DNA from: Pseudovibrio sp. JCM 19062
GTDB lineage: Bacteria > Pseudomonadota > Alphaproteobacteria > Rhizobiales > Stappiaceae
Assembly (NCBI GenBank): GCA_001310715.1
Contig: BAXV01000116.1
Coordinates: 1 to 7,764 of the forward strand
Length of the DNA stretch: 7,764 nt
Reading direction: 5' to 3'
Shown: one piece after another, positions 7,271 through 7,764 of the stretch
Layout of the letters: every line of letters begins with the position of its first letter
How positions within the stretch are numbered: the stretch's first letter is position 1
Made by a program: the position numbers and the translations under genes
The notes under the pieces: generated by a model
The model's input: only the letters and a program-made list of their open reading frames with translations
What the model was told of the DNA's origin: nothing
The model's database searches: none

Positions 7271-7764
7271 TTAAAAGAGAAACCTTGGCCGGGTAACGAT
7301 GCCCCAGTACTTGGCAGTAAAGAGACCAAATGCGCCGACCCAGCACAGGCTGACAAGCCCAGTATCAGGAAGTAACCTGCGGGTAGATGAGGATGCCAAA
7401 CACCCGCACAGCTGCACTCATCACAATGAGATAGTAGATGGCGACCTCCACCCATGTGGCGATGAGCGGCTTGCCGGAGTGTCCCAGTGCACTGCGTGTC
7501 ATCATGGCCAACATCATGCCCGCTATGGAGCGACGGTGATGGCGTGAATGGCCAGCACCTGATCCCACGGCGCGTCCAGCAGAGCCCCTGCTCTTAGCAG
7601 TAGCGCAATTGGCAGCCACGCATAAGAGCTGGTAGAATCCAGAGGATCGGGTGGCGCCATGTCATCTGCGGACGCCACAGGCCGATCTTCACAATGTGCA
7701 GTCCGGCGAGCGCAAGCAGTCCAACTGCGCGCAGGTTGCGGCTCATAGCTCATGCCGAAGTAGA
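7271..7764 (-). pseudogene. nnrS: NnrS-like heme-copper membrane protein, C-terminal part (four frameshifts, cut by window edge)
   Basis: NnrS proteins are multi-pass inner-membrane heme- and copper-containing proteins linked to nitric oxide tolerance and denitrification. Repaired minus-strand frames read NLRAVGLLALAGLHIVKIG, LWRPQMTWRHPILWIL, SSYAWLPIALLLRAGALL, DQVLAIHAITVG, AGMMLAMMTRSALGHSGKPL, VEVAIYYLIVMSAAVRVFGI, YFLILGL, and WVGAFGLFTAKYWGIVTRP, ending at TAA 7273-7271. The YAWLP, H-A-x-T-V-G and M-x-x-x-M-T-R-x-x-L-G-H-x-G-x-P-L blocks are diagnostic for the family; the His residues are likely metal or heme ligands. At least four hydrophobic helices are visible. One-base deletions lie near 7630-7636, 7529-7533, 7374-7378 and 7352-7356; the frame right of about 7750 is also unclear. 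A strong terminator follows directly. Confidence 0.82.

Noticed and set aside
7114..7455. Minus-strand open frame of 113 codons at the right end
   Set aside because: It contains a short true NnrS piece, but the rest is out of frame and runs through the terminator.
1..7764. CRISPR array, transposase, phage or toxin-antitoxin module
   Set aside because: No regularly spaced direct repeats, no DDE or recombinase motifs and no paired small genes were seen on either strand.
1118..7764. Programmed frameshifting as an explanation for the broken genes
   Set aside because: The shifts are too many, are found in unrelated genes, mostly lack slippery heptamers and fit missing bases better; the T7 run in proX is the only homopolymer that could be considered.

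Overview
The window looks like a chromosomal stretch of an alphaproteobacterium, probably order Hyphomicrobiales (Rhizobiales) and possibly a marine Stappiaceae/Pseudovibrio-like lineage. This rests on the gene content (an alphaproteobacterial-type PntA start, a ProX-like betaine-binding protein, an NnrS-like protein), coding DNA of roughly 50-55% GC, and an intergenic palindromic element of the kind common in that order. The assignment is inference from sequence character, not from a search.

Layout: the start of a pntA-like transhydrogenase alpha subunit runs off the left edge (minus strand, 1-89). A long, mostly non-coding stretch follows (90-1117), with a hairpin at 230-255 and the palindromic repeat at 882-988. 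A periplasmic quaternary-amine (ProX/OpuAC-type) binding protein lies on the minus strand (1118-2161). A divergent intergenic region of about 390 bases with three small stem-loops precedes a large plus-strand FAD-dependent oxidoreductase of the fumarate-reductase/3-ketosteroid-dehydrogenase flavoprotein fold (about 2551-4554). A convergent minus-strand pentapeptide-repeat protein with a Qnr/MfpA-like C-terminus follows (4604-5391). After a non-coding gap with a candidate terminator come a LuxR-type regulator (about 5687-7011, minus), a clear intrinsic terminator (7237-7263), and the C-terminal part of an NnrS-like heme-copper membrane protein (7271 to beyond the right edge, minus).

Every recognisable gene here is broken by single-base indels. 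I can place 14 of them (13 deletions, 1 insertion), plus one more if the flavoprotein starts at ATG 2551. Several lie in short homopolymer runs. In each case shifting the frame restores a protein that keeps its family motifs and ends at a sensible stop, and I saw no nonsense substitutions. A low-accuracy read or assembly explains this better than independent decay of six genes. The gene coordinates below are therefore for the reconstructed genes. Genes with no single frame covering most of the protein (proX, luxR-type, nnrS) are typed as pseudogene for the sequence as given, although I expect them to be intact in the organism.

The genes do not form one obvious pathway. They are a set of stress and metabolism functions: redox balance (PntA), osmolyte or betaine uptake (ProX), a flavin oxidoreductase of unknown substrate, a possible DNA-gyrase-protecting pentapeptide protein, a regulator, and an NO-tolerance membrane protein. 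I found no CRISPR array, tRNA, rRNA, transposase or phage gene, and no convincing new multi-gene system.
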